Origin: Mesorhizobium caraganae
GTDB lineage: Bacteria; Pseudomonadota; Alphaproteobacteria; Rhizobiales; Rhizobiaceae
Length of the DNA stretch: 64,000 bases
Direction: 5' to 3'
Assembly (NCBI RefSeq): GCF_016836705.1
Contig: NZ_JAFCGY010000001.1
Coordinates: 310,001-374,000, forward strand
Positions 1-7,931 of the stretch are shown here, piece by piece. Each line of letters opens with the position of its first letter. Position 1 is the stretch's first letter. Made by a program: the position numbers and the translations under genes. A model generated the notes under the pieces. It saw only the letters and a program-made list of their open reading frames with translations. It had not been told where the DNA came from and searched no databases.

Positions 1-1
1 G

Positions 2-421
2 GACGGCATCACCGTCTCGACGCTGCGCTTCCCGTCGGGCGTGCTTGCCGTGTCGCTGGAGGACGTCTGGTCCGGCCCGCGCCAGGACGGCTACAAGGAC
101 GACCAGCACATCAACTGGCGTGTCGACGGTACCAAGGGCGTCGCCAAGGGCACGATCGGCTGGCCGACAGGGGCGGCTTCGACGCTGACCTATGCCTCGG
201 CCGAGACGACCGGCGGCGAGTGGGTGAGCCCAAGCTGGGACACGATGTGGTTCCCGCATGCCTTCATCGGCGTGATGGAACAATTGCAGCATGCGGTGAA
301 GACAGGCTCGCCGCCGGCGCTGTCGGTCGCCGACAACGTCAAGACGATGGCGCTGGTCGAGGCCGGCTACCGCTCGATGGCGGAGGGCCGCACGATCAGG
401 CTTTCCGAAATCGCTATGTGA
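2..421 (+). CDS. Gfo/Idh/MocA-family oxidoreductase, C-terminal part
   Basis: The gene is open from the first bases of the window, so only the last 139 residues are visible; the NAD-binding Rossmann half lies upstream. What remains reads as the C-terminal beta-sheet domain of a Gfo/Idh/MocA dehydrogenase, including a stretch with HINWRVDGTKGVAKG and a helix that ends in an ARTICLE-free family-typical tail of the kind MALVEAGYRSMAEGR. Family members oxidise a hydroxyl of a sugar or cyclitol with NAD(P). It stands 55 bp before a TIM-barrel isomerase and a sugar transporter on the same strand, so it is probably part of that catabolic operon. The exact substrate cannot be told from this fragment. 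Confidence 0.75.
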   Translation, partial: DGITVSTLRFPSGVLAVSLEDVWSGPRQDGYKDDQHINWRVDGTKGVAKGTIGWPTGAASTLTYASAETTGGEWVSPSWDTMWFPHAFIGVMEQLQHAVKTGSPPALSVADNVKTMALVEAGYRSMAEGRTIRLSEIAM

Positions 422-476
422 TCACCGCAACTGAAACGCCAGACAACTGAATCGCTTACAGGGAGGAATTCACACC

Positions 477-1391
477 ATGATGCAGGCAGGTATTTTCACG
501 GGCTATTTCCCGTACGGCCTCGAAGAGACGGCGAAGAAAATCCGCGGCCTCGGTTTCAACACGGTGCAGCTCGACCTGCACTTCAAGGATGTCGACCTGT
601 CGGCCGGGCAGATCACCAAGGACAAGGCGAAGAAGGTGCGCGATGTCTTCCGCGACCACAATCTGCCGGCCTGCTGCGTGTCGGGCTATACCAACATCAT
701 CCATCCCGACAAGGCCGAGCGCGACAAGCGCGTCGGCTATCTCAAGGAGATCATCCGCAACGCTCGCCATTTCGGCTCGCCTTACGTGATCTCGGAAACC
801 GGGACCTACAACACCGAATCTGACTGGGTGCATCACCCCAAGAACAAGACTGAGGAAGGTTTTGAGGAATGCCGCAAGGTGATCGCCGACCTTGCCCAGA
901 CAGCCTACGACCACGGCGCTGTGTTCCTGCTCGAAACCTATGTGAACAACGTCGTCGGCTCGGTCGAGGAAACGGTGAAGATGTTCGCGCAGGTCGACCA
1001 CCCCGGCCTTGGGCTGTTGATGGATCCGACCAATTATTTCGAGACGCACAACATCGACAAGATGGACCAGATCCTCAACCAGGTGTTCGACACGCTGACC
1101 GACAAGATCAGGATTGCGCACGCCAAGGACGTCAAGCGTTCGGGTGGCGACAAGTCCGAGAAGCACGTCGATATCGGTGACGAGGATGCACTGGAGAGCC
1201 ACACCTTCCGTGGCGTCGGCGAAATCGAACTGCCGGCGCCCGGCCTCGGCTCGCTGAACTACGATCTCTACCTCAAGCGGCTGTCGGAAAAGCATCCGAA
1301 CATCCCCGTTATCATCGAGCATCTGTCGGAGGACGACGTGCCCCGCGCCAAGACATTCCTCGACGGGAAGTTCCGCGCCAACGGCCTGTGA
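477..1391 (+). CDS. Sugar phosphate isomerase/epimerase family TIM-barrel protein
   Basis: A 304-residue protein of the xylose-isomerase-like/AP-endonuclease-2 TIM-barrel family. Acidic and histidine residues expected to hold a divalent metal occur in the right order: Glu in LLETYV, Asp in GLLMDPTNYF, His in RIAHAKDV and Glu in VIIEHL near the end. Relatives isomerise, epimerise or dehydrate keto-sugars and inososes. The start at 477 has a strong GGGAGGA Shine-Dalgarno site about 9 bp upstream; a second ATG follows at once. It sits between the dehydrogenase fragment and the binding-protein gene, so it most likely acts on the oxidised sugar or cyclitol. The substrate is not assigned. Confidence 0.85.
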   Translation: MMQAGIFTGYFPYGLEETAKKIRGLGFNTVQLDLHFKDVDLSAGQITKDKAKKVRDVFRDHNLPACCVSGYTNIIHPDKAERDKRVGYLKEIIRNARHFGSPYVISETGTYNTESDWVHHPKNKTEEGFEECRKVIADLAQTAYDHGAVFLLETYVNNVVGSVEETVKMFAQVDHPGLGLLMDPTNYFETHNIDKMDQILNQVFDTLTDKIRIAHAKDVKRSGGDKSEKHVDIGDEDALESHTFRGVGEIELPAPGLGSLNYDLYLKRLSEKHPNIPVIIEHLSEDDVPRAKTFLDGKFRANGL

Positions 1392-1416
1392 TGGCTCCAA
1401 ACAGAGGGAAGAAAGA

Positions 1417-2361
1417 ATGTTGAAATTCGCTTGTAAATTGGCGGCCGCCGCGACAGTGCTCGCCGGCGTCGCCCTCGGTACGACGGCGCGGGCACAGGAT
1501 GGCCAGAAGACCTTCTATCTGCTGTCGCATGGTGGACCTTCCGATGCCTTCTGGATCGACTGGAACGCCGGCGCGACCAAGGCCTGCGACCAGCTCAAAG
1601 TGACCTGCAAGATCTCCTTCAGCGGCGGCGACATGGCGGCGCAGAAGGAGGCCTTCAACTCGGCCCTTGCCGCCAAGCCCGACGGCATCGCCACCACGTC
1701 GGCGCAGCCCGGCCTGTGGACGGAAGAAGTGAAGGCGGCCAAGGCGGCCGGCATCCCGATCGTGTTCTTCAACACCGACGATCCGGCGACCGGGCGCCAG
1801 GCCTATGTCGGCGCAGATCTCAAGGAGGCCGGCGCGATCTGGGCGAAGTATCTCGTCGACCACAAGATGGTGAAGCAGGGCGACAAGGTGTTCCTGCCGG
1901 TGGAGGTTCCCGGCGCCAGCTATCAGCAGCTGGAAACCGAGGGGATCGCCAGCGTTTTCGACCCGCTCGGCATCAAATACGACGTGGTCGATTGCGGCAC
2001 CGATCCGGCCGGCATCATCGCCAAGATGACCGACTATATGGTTGCCAACAATCCGCCGGCCATCATCGCGCTCGGCGATTCCGTCGCGGCCAGCGTCAAG
2101 CGTGTGTTCGACGGCGCGGGCGTGCCGGCGGGCAAGATCCCGGTTGTTGGCTGGGGCAATTCCAAGGAGACGGCGCAGGCCGTCAAGGATGGCTTCGTCA
2201 ACGCCGCCGCCTGGCAGTACCCGTCCGCGCAGGGCTTCATGCCGGTGGCACTGCTCGGGCTCGCCGCGTCGGGCGAACCGATCGGCTACGACATCCACAC
2301 TTTCGGTCTCTACGACGCCTCCAGCGTCGACCCGATCCTGAAGCTTTACGACAAGAAGTGA
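1417..2361 (+). CDS. Sugar ABC transporter periplasmic substrate-binding protein (CUT2 type)
   Basis: A 314-residue protein with a classic signal peptide: a basic start, a hydrophobic run AAAATVLAGVAL, and an ARA cleavage site near residue 26. The mature part is a type-1 periplasmic binding protein fold as in ribose/rhizopine binding proteins, with the segments KAAGIPIVFFNTDD and PAIIALGDSVAASV at inter-domain positions. It would capture a sugar or cyclitol in the periplasm for the permease and ATPase encoded next. It lies 25 bp after the isomerase gene, and a strong hairpin follows its stop codon before the permease gene, as is common where binding protein must be made in excess. Confidence 0.9.
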   Translation: MLKFACKLAAAATVLAGVALGTTARAQDGQKTFYLLSHGGPSDAFWIDWNAGATKACDQLKVTCKISFSGGDMAAQKEAFNSALAAKPDGIATTSAQPGLWTEEVKAAKAAGIPIVFFNTDDPATGRQAYVGADLKEAGAIWAKYLVDHKMVKQGDKVFLPVEVPGASYQQLETEGIASVFDPLGIKYDVVDCGTDPAGIIAKMTDYMVANNPPAIIALGDSVAASVKRVFDGAGVPAGKIPVVGWGNSKETAQAVKDGFVNAAAWQYPSAQGFMPVALLGLAASGEPIGYDIHTFGLYDASSVDPILKLYDKK

Positions 2362-2369
2362 GAAAAGCA

Positions 2370-2395
2370 GCGCCCGCTGCGAAAGCGGCGGGCGT
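2370..2395 (+). terminator. Intra-operon hairpin after binding-protein gene
   Basis: An 11-bp stem (GCGCCCGCTGC pairing with GCGGCGGGCGT, two imperfect pairs) around a GAAA tetraloop lies 8 bp after the stop codon of the binding-protein gene. There is no clean T-run, so it is more likely a partial terminator or an mRNA 3'-end stabiliser than a full stop. A similar hairpin stands in the same place in the second transporter operon. Confidence 0.55.
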
Positions 2396-2404
2396 CCTTC
2401 AAGC

Positions 2405-3424
2405 ATGGTTCAAACAGTCATGACGATCGCCGCAGAAGACGAGATGCCTGTCGGGAAACGCAGATCGAGCCTGATACGCTCGCCGCAATTCTCCTCGCTC
2501 GTCATCCTCATTGTCCTGCTTGCGGTATTCGCCATCGCCGACCGCAATTTCCTGTCGCCGCTCAACATCTCCAACATGATGGCGTTCCTGCCAGAGCTCG
2601 GCATCATCGCGCTCGGCATGACGCTGCTTTTGACGGCGGGCGAATTCGACCTGTCCGTCGGCGCCGTGTTCGGACTGGCGCCGGTGGTGGTGATGCTTCT
2701 GGTGCAGAACGGCGGCTGGGCTATCGGCATCGCTTTGCTGGCCGGGCTTGTCCTGTGCATCGCGATCGGTGCGATCAACGGGCTGATCGTCACCAAGATC
2801 GGCATTTCGTCTTTCCTGGTGACGCTGTCGATTCTGCTCGTCGTGCGCGGGGCGGCGCTCTACATCACGCAGGGCTTTCCGCTGAAGTCCTGGGACCAGC
2901 CGGGCTTCTTCGTCACGCTGCTTGCTGGCAGCTTCAACATCGGCGCGTTTCGCTTCTATACCTCGCTCTGGTGGTTCATAGGGCTGTCGCTGCTTGCGGT
3001 CTATGTGCTGCGCTACGCCAAGCTCGGCAATTGGATCAGCGCCATCGGCTCCAACCGCAGCGCGGCGGTGGCGCGCGGCGTGCCGGCTGATGCCGTCAAG
3101 ATATGGCTGTTCATCCTGACCTCGGTGCTTGCCGGGCTCGCCGGCATGATCAGCGCTTTTCGCATCTCGGCGGCCTCGCCCGTGGCGGGAACCGGCTATG
3201 AGCTCGAAGTGATAGCCATGGTGGTGGTCGGCGGCACGGCGCTCACCGGCGGCCGCGGCACGATCCTCGGCACCATCGTGGGCGCGCTGATGCTGCGCGC
3301 GATCCGCAACGGCATCGTGCTCGTCGGCGTGCCCGGGCTCGCCTACAACATCTTCGTCGGCGTCATTATACTCGCCATGCTCATCCTGCACGCGCTGCTG
3401 CAGAAAAACGCTGCGAGGAGCTGA
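2405..3424 (+). CDS. Sugar ABC transporter permease (CUT2, RbsC-like)
   Basis: A 339-residue, very hydrophobic protein with 8-10 likely membrane spans after a short basic cytoplasmic N-terminus. It carries the CUT2 permease hallmarks: the segment GEFDLSVGAVFGL early on, and VVVGGTALTGGRGTILGTIVGAL in two parts near residues 275-300. It forms the membrane channel for the binding protein upstream. Its stop overlaps the ATG of the ATPase gene by one base, which indicates translational coupling. The start at 2405 has only a weak ribosome site; ATG 2420 is an alternative. Confidence 0.9.
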   Translation: MVQTVMTIAAEDEMPVGKRRSSLIRSPQFSSLVILIVLLAVFAIADRNFLSPLNISNMMAFLPELGIIALGMTLLLTAGEFDLSVGAVFGLAPVVVMLLVQNGGWAIGIALLAGLVLCIAIGAINGLIVTKIGISSFLVTLSILLVVRGAALYITQGFPLKSWDQPGFFVTLLAGSFNIGAFRFYTSLWWFIGLSLLAVYVLRYAKLGNWISAIGSNRSAAVARGVPADAVKIWLFILTSVLAGLAGMISAFRISAASPVAGTGYELEVIAMVVVGGTALTGGRGTILGTIVGALMLRAIRNGIVLVGVPGLAYNIFVGVIILAMLILHALLQKNAARS

Positions 3425-4203
3425 TGATGATGCAGGAAGTGCTCCGGCTGCAGAATTTGCAAAAATCCTTCGGTAGCGTGTGCGCTCTGAAGAATGCCTC
3501 GCTGACGCTCAAGGAGGGCGAGGTGGTGGCGCTGCTTGGCGACAATGGCGCCGGCAAGTCGACGCTGATCAAGGCGATCTCCGGCTTTTTCCCAATCGAT
3601 CGCGGCGATATCTATGTGCGCGGCGAGAAGGTCTCGATCCGCTCGACGCGCGAGGCGATGGATCTCGGCATCGAGACCATCCACCAGGACACCTCGCTGG
3701 CGCCCGACCTCAGCATCGCGCGCAACCTGTTCCTTGGCCGCGAGCCGGTCAATCTCAAATGGCTCGGCGTCTTCGCGCCGCTCGATCTCGCCAAGCTGCG
3801 CGATGCTGCCTCGGCGCTGCTGAAGCGTGTCGGCATCTCGAAGAAGCTCGACGCTGACGCGTTGATCTCAACGCTGTCCGGCGGCGAGCGGCAGTCGATC
3901 GCGATCTCGCGCGCCATGCAGTTCGCCGCCAGGGTGATTATCCTCGACGAGCCGACCAACAATCTCGGCGTCGAGGAAACGCATGGCGTGCTACGCTTCG
4001 TGAAAGAGATGCGCGAGGCAGGGCATTCGGTGCTCCTGATCACCCACAACATCCACCATGTGTTCGAAGTCGCCGACCGCATCGTCGTCATGCGGCGCGG
4101 CGAGATCGTCGCCGAGCAGACCGTCGCCGACACCGACCTTCTGACGGTGGAAAGCCTGATAACCGGCGCCGACCTGTCGTCCCTGATGAAAAGGGCGCTG
4201 TGA
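3424..4203 (+). CDS. Sugar ABC transporter ATP-binding protein (single NBD)
   Basis: A 259-residue ABC ATPase with Walker [10 protein letters not shown], signature LSGGERQ, Walker B VIILDEPT and switch histidine in LLITHN. Most CUT2 importers use a doubled ATPase of about 500 residues; this one has a single domain and presumably works as a homodimer. The first ATG overlaps the stop of the permease gene, and two further in-frame ATG codons follow directly, so the exact start may shift by one or two residues. It energises the sugar importer encoded by the two preceding genes. Confidence 0.92.
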   Translation: MMMQEVLRLQNLQKSFGSVCALKNASLTLKEGEVVALLGDNGAGKSTLIKAISGFFPIDRGDIYVRGEKVSIRSTREAMDLGIETIHQDTSLAPDLSIARNLFLGREPVNLKWLGVFAPLDLAKLRDAASALLKRVGISKKLDADALISTLSGGERQSIAISRAMQFAARVIILDEPTNNLGVEETHGVLRFVKEMREAGHSVLLITHNIHHVFEVADRIVVMRRGEIVAEQTVADTDLLTVESLITGADLSSLMKRAL

Positions 4204-4207
4204 CGGC

Positions 4208-5389
4208 ATGGTGAAGCTCTACGGCCAGATGCTTTCGCGCCGGCAGGTCGCCGAACGTTCCGGCATGCTGTCGCAATTCGCCGGCGTGCGGCTGATGACG
4301 CTTGGCGACGGTGTCGAGCGCGGCATCCGCATGCTCGAGTTCCGCACCGGCTCGGGCATGCGCTTCACCGCGCTCGTCGACCGGGCGCTCGACATCGCCG
4401 ATTGCGAATATAAGGGCCAGGCCATCGGCTGGCATTCGCCGAGCGGGTTCCGCAACCCGGGCCTGCACGACTATGAAGGCGAGGATGGGTTTGCTTGGGG
4501 GCGATCCTTCTCCGGCCTGCTCGTCACCTGCGGCCTCGACCACATTCTCGGCCGCAACGAGGTTCCGGCCGAAAACTATAATTATCCTGGACGCAAGACG
4601 GTCACGCATTCACTGCACGGCCGCGTTGGAACCATCCCCGCGCGGCTGACCGGCTATGGCGAAAGCTGGGACGGCGACCGCTGTGTTTTGTGGGCGGAAG
4701 GCATCGTCCAGCAGGCAAGCGTGTTCGGCGAGGATCTGCACCTCATCCGCCGCATCGAGGCCGATCTCGGCGGCAGTGAAATCCGGGTTTCGGACCGCGT
4801 CGTCAATCACGGCTTCCACCGCACGCCGCACATGTATTTCTACCATGTCAATGTCGGGCATCCGCTGCTCGACGAAGGTTCGCGCTACCTGGCGCCGATC
4901 CGCGACGTGGTCTGGGCCGCGCATGCCGGCGAGCGCTACCAAGCGCAGAAGATCGGCTACCGGACCGTGCCGGCGCCTCAGTTCGGTTTCAGCGAACAGG
5001 TGTGGCAGCATGAGCTCGGCGCCGACGCCAGGGGCGAGGTGCCTGTGGCCGTAGTCAACGACCGCCTCGGCCTCGGCTTCGAGGTCGTCACCCGCAAGGA
5101 CCAACTGCCTTGTTGTTACGAGTGGCAGAATTTCCAGGCCGGGCAGTATGCGCTTGGCATCGAACCGTCAACACACCATGTGCTCGGCAATCTTGCCGCG
5201 CGCGAGCGTGGCGAGATGATCTGGCTGGAGCACGGCGAGACCCGCGCCTATGACGCGGTCTTCCGCGTCCTCGACGGCAAGGAGGCGATCGCCGGCGCCG
5301 AAGGCAGGATCGCGGCGATCGCCCGCCAGCCCGAGCAGGATTACCCTCAGCCGTCCGGCATGTTTCCAAGACTGGCGGGCATGACATGA
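4208..5389 (+). CDS. DUF4432 / aldose-1-epimerase-like protein
   Basis: A 393-residue protein of the DUF4432 family, a galactose-mutarotase-like beta-sandwich. Histidines and glutamates typical of mutarotase active sites are visible: THSLHGRVG, MYFYHVNVGHPLLDEG and GIEPSTHH. Such proteins interconvert anomers or epimers of sugars, but the function of DUF4432 is not settled. It starts 4 bp after the transporter ATPase stop, so it is translated with the transporter and probably prepares the imported substrate. Confidence 0.8.
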   Translation: MVKLYGQMLSRRQVAERSGMLSQFAGVRLMTLGDGVERGIRMLEFRTGSGMRFTALVDRALDIADCEYKGQAIGWHSPSGFRNPGLHDYEGEDGFAWGRSFSGLLVTCGLDHILGRNEVPAENYNYPGRKTVTHSLHGRVGTIPARLTGYGESWDGDRCVLWAEGIVQQASVFGEDLHLIRRIEADLGGSEIRVSDRVVNHGFHRTPHMYFYHVNVGHPLLDEGSRYLAPIRDVVWAAHAGERYQAQKIGYRTVPAPQFGFSEQVWQHELGADARGEVPVAVVNDRLGLGFEVVTRKDQLPCCYEWQNFQAGQYALGIEPSTHHVLGNLAARERGEMIWLEHGETRAYDAVFRVLDGKEAIAGAEGRIAAIARQPEQDYPQPSGMFPRLAGMT

Positions 5390-5471
5390 GCGTGACAATT
5401 ATCCTTGGCAAGCCCTTCGGCCGGCGGACCGGATTACCAGCGGTGCGTGAATATTGGAGGCCAATGTGACG

Positions 5472-6557
5472 ATGGCGAAGAAGCGCGACTACAGCCTTGT
5501 CGGCGAAGGCACGCGACGGGCGATCGAGACCGGACTTGCCTCGGCCGAGTGGTACCACACCGACGTGTCGCGCAAGACCATGAAGGAATTGATGCAGCGC
5601 TCCGACGGGCCGGCGATCCGCGACACCCTCATCTGGATCGTGCTGATCCTGGGCTCGGCCGCCGGCATAATCTGGTTCTGGGGCACATGGTGGGTCGTGC
5701 CGTTTCTACTCGTTTATGGCGTGCTCTACGGTTCGTCGAGCGACTCGCGCTGGCATGAATGCAGCCACGGCACGGCCTTCCGCACGCGCTGGATGAACGA
5801 TGTCGTCTACCACATCGCCTCGTTCATGCTGATGCGCAATCCGGTGCAATGGCGCTGGAGCCATGCGCGCCACCACACCGACACCATCATCGTCGGCCGC
5901 GACGCCGAGATCGCGGTGATGCGGCCGCCGGATCTCTTGAAGGCGGCGCTCGCCTTCACCGGCATCCTCGACTTCCGCTATTCGCTGCCGACACTGGTGC
6001 GCCAGGCGTTCGGCAAATTATCGGAGGACGAGAAGAGCTACATCCCGGAAATGGAGCAGCATAAGGCGGTGATCGCGGCTCGGTGGCATATGGTCGTCTA
6101 CTCCGCGACGATCGCTCTCGCGATCGCGCTTAAATCATGGATACCGCTGGTGCTGATCGGCCTGCCGCGCCTCTACGGCACCTGGCACATGGTGCTTACC
6201 GGCCTCCTGCAGCATATCGGGCTGGCCGACAACGTCACCGATCACCGGCTGAACACGCGCACGGTCTACATGAACTCGATCAGCCGGTTCATCTACTGGA
6301 ACATGAACTACCATGTGGAGCATCACATGTTCCCGATGGTACCCTATCACGCGCTGCCGAAGCTGCATGAGCTGATCAAGCACGACCTTCCGGTGCCGAA
6401 CCCATCGATGTGGCACGCCTATCGCGAGGTGTGGCCGGTGCTGCTCAGGCAGCTCAAATACGAGGACTATTATCTCAAGCGCGAGTTGCCGCCGACGGCC
6501 AAGCCCTATCGCGGCGAGTTCCACGATCTCGACATAACGGCCGCGGCCGCCGAATAG
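5472..6557 (+). CDS. Fatty-acid-desaturase-fold oxygenase, MocD-like
   Basis: A 361-residue membrane di-iron protein. Three histidine boxes are present: HECSH near residue 97, HARHH near residue 133, and HVEHH in NYHVEHHMFPMVP near residue 280. Two hydrophobic stretches precede the first box and more lie in the middle. Desaturase-fold enzymes hydroxylate or desaturate with O2; in rhizopine catabolism a member called MocD works with the ferredoxin MocE and a reductase MocF to remove an O-methyl group. A Rieske ferredoxin gene follows directly here. The open frame reaches 5454 (TTG), but ATG 5472 lies 11 bp after GGAGG and is the better start; GTG 5466 is possible. The substrate is inferred from context only. 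Confidence 0.8.
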   Translation: MAKKRDYSLVGEGTRRAIETGLASAEWYHTDVSRKTMKELMQRSDGPAIRDTLIWIVLILGSAAGIIWFWGTWWVVPFLLVYGVLYGSSSDSRWHECSHGTAFRTRWMNDVVYHIASFMLMRNPVQWRWSHARHHTDTIIVGRDAEIAVMRPPDLLKAALAFTGILDFRYSLPTLVRQAFGKLSEDEKSYIPEMEQHKAVIAARWHMVVYSATIALAIALKSWIPLVLIGLPRLYGTWHMVLTGLLQHIGLADNVTDHRLNTRTVYMNSISRFIYWNMNYHVEHHMFPMVPYHALPKLHELIKHDLPVPNPSMWHAYREVWPVLLRQLKYEDYYLKRELPPTAKPYRGEFHDLDITAAAAE

Positions 6558-6603
6558 GTGTCGCGTGGTAATCCAGAAAAAAGATGATGGCCGGAGAAAG
6601 ATG

Positions 6604-6918
6604 ATGGCGGAGTGGGTTGAAGCGTGCGCGGTCGACGACGTGGACGAGGAGGATGTGATCCGCTTCGACCATGGCGGCCGCACTTTCGCGATCTATCGTT
6701 CGCCGGACGACGAGTTCTTCGCGACCGACGGGTTCTGCACGCATGAAAAGGCGCATCTCGCCGAGGGGCTGGTGATGGACGACATCATCGAATGCCCCAA
6801 GCACAATGGCCGCTTCAACTACAAGACTGGCCAGGCCAAGGGCGCGCCGGTCTGCGTCAACCTCAAGACCTATCCGGTCAAGATCGAGGCCGGCAAGGTG
6901 ATGATCGAGATCGGCTAA
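6604..6918 (+). CDS. MocE-like Rieske [2Fe-2S] ferredoxin
   Basis: A 104-residue soluble Rieske protein. The two cluster-binding motifs are complete: Cys-x-His in GFCTHEKAH near residue 45 and Cys-x2-His in ECPKHNGRF near residue 65. Length and sequence fit the MocE family of ferredoxins, electron donors to a desaturase-type oxygenase. The gene follows the oxygenase by 46 bp. ATG 6604 was chosen because GGAGA lies about 7 bp upstream; ATG 6601 is adjacent. No ferredoxin reductase (MocF-like) gene is in the window, so electrons must come from one encoded elsewhere. Confidence 0.88.
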   Translation: MAEWVEACAVDDVDEEDVIRFDHGGRTFAIYRSPDDEFFATDGFCTHEKAHLAEGLVMDDIIECPKHNGRFNYKTGQAKGAPVCVNLKTYPVKIEAGKVMIEIG

Positions 6919-6949
6919 GGCGGTGGGCGAAATCAACAGGGACATTGCG

Positions 6950-7777
6950 ATGAGCCGAAAGAGACCGACCGTTGCCGATCTGCGCGCCATGAAGGGCAAG
7001 CGACAACTGACCATGCTGCGCGTGCTGACGCTGGAAGAAGCGGAGGCCGCCGAGCGGGCCGGCATCGACATTGTCTCGGTGCCGCCGGAACTGGTTCTCA
7101 ATCCGCAATATCGCGATGCCGCGCCCAGCCTCTTCACCATGCCGGGCGACAACTTTTTCGAGATCGGCACGGCCGACGATTTCGTTCGCTGGTCGTTCCG
7201 CCTCTACAAGGCGGGCGCCGACGCCGTCTATTGCAGCGCCGGCTATGCCACGATCAAGCGCATGGCCGACGATGCCATTCCCGTCATCGGCCATGTCGGC
7301 CTGATCCCCTCGCGCGCCACCTGGACCGGCGGCTTCAAGGCGGTCGGCAAGACCGCCGACACCGCCATGCATGTGTTCGAGGCGGTCAAGCAGCTGGAAG
7401 CCGCCGGCGCTATCGGCGCTGAGATCGAGGTGGTTCCGGTGGAAGTGGCGAAAGCGATCTCCGAGCGCACCCCGCTCATCATGCTGTCGATGGGCGCGGG
7501 CACGGGCTGCGACGCGCAATATCTGTTCGCCGAGGATATTCTCGGCACCAATCGCGGTCACATGCCGCGCCATTCGAAAGTCTACCGCAACTTCGCCGCC
7601 GAATATGACCGGCTGCAACAAGAGCGCATCGCGGCGTTTTCCGAATATGTCGCGGACGTCAACAGCGGCGGCTACCCGGAAGACAGGCATATCGTGCACA
7701 TGGCTCCGGACGAACTAACCCTGTTCTTTGAACACCTGAATAAGGCGAATTCTACTCTCTCCAATAGTCTGGCCTAG
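6950..7777 (+). CDS. Divergent PanB-fold protein (ketopantoate hydroxymethyltransferase-like)
   Basis: A 275-residue protein aligned by eye with PanB, notably IPVIGHVGLIP, GGFKAVGK, EVVPVEVAKAI and MGAGTGCDAQ. PanB moves a one-carbon unit from methylene-tetrahydrofolate to a 2-oxo acid. Residues needed in E. coli PanB look replaced: the metal aspartate of VGDSLG aligns with SVPPELV, and the catalytic KIE region aligns with VYCSAG. It therefore probably does not make ketopantoate. It is the last gene of the operon, after the oxygenase and ferredoxin, so a role with a released C1 unit or an oxo-acid product is conceivable. The start at 6950 has AGGGA 7 bp upstream. Confidence 0.75.
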   Translation: MSRKRPTVADLRAMKGKRQLTMLRVLTLEEAEAAERAGIDIVSVPPELVLNPQYRDAAPSLFTMPGDNFFEIGTADDFVRWSFRLYKAGADAVYCSAGYATIKRMADDAIPVIGHVGLIPSRATWTGGFKAVGKTADTAMHVFEAVKQLEAAGAIGAEIEVVPVEVAKAISERTPLIMLSMGAGTGCDAQYLFAEDILGTNRGHMPRHSKVYRNFAAEYDRLQQERIAAFSEYVADVNSGGYPEDRHIVHMAPDELTLFFEHLNKANSTLSNSLA

Positions 7778-7826
7778 CGGCGCGCAACAAATTCGAATTC
7801 CCATGGTCGGCCGCCGGAACGGCTGC

Positions 7827-7882
7827 TTTGCGCCTCATGTCGACCCTAGGACCAGCTTGGCCGCTTCCTGAAAGCAGACATT
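7827..7882 (+). repeat. Dispersed intergenic repeat, copy 1
   Basis: A segment of about 56 bases that begins TTTGCGCC and ends in GAAAGCAGACATT. It resembles a second copy at 15747-15803: both share TTTGCGCC, ATGTC, and the phrase GCTTC-TGAAAGCAGAC at the same spacing. It lies between the end of the PanB-like gene and the convergent dehydratase gene. It has no coding sense and is probably a remnant of a dispersed rhizobial element. Confidence 0.5.
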
Positions 7883-7931
7883 GTCCTGCGGCTACACTAG
7901 AGGTCCTGATAACGCCAGCACTGAACCTCCA

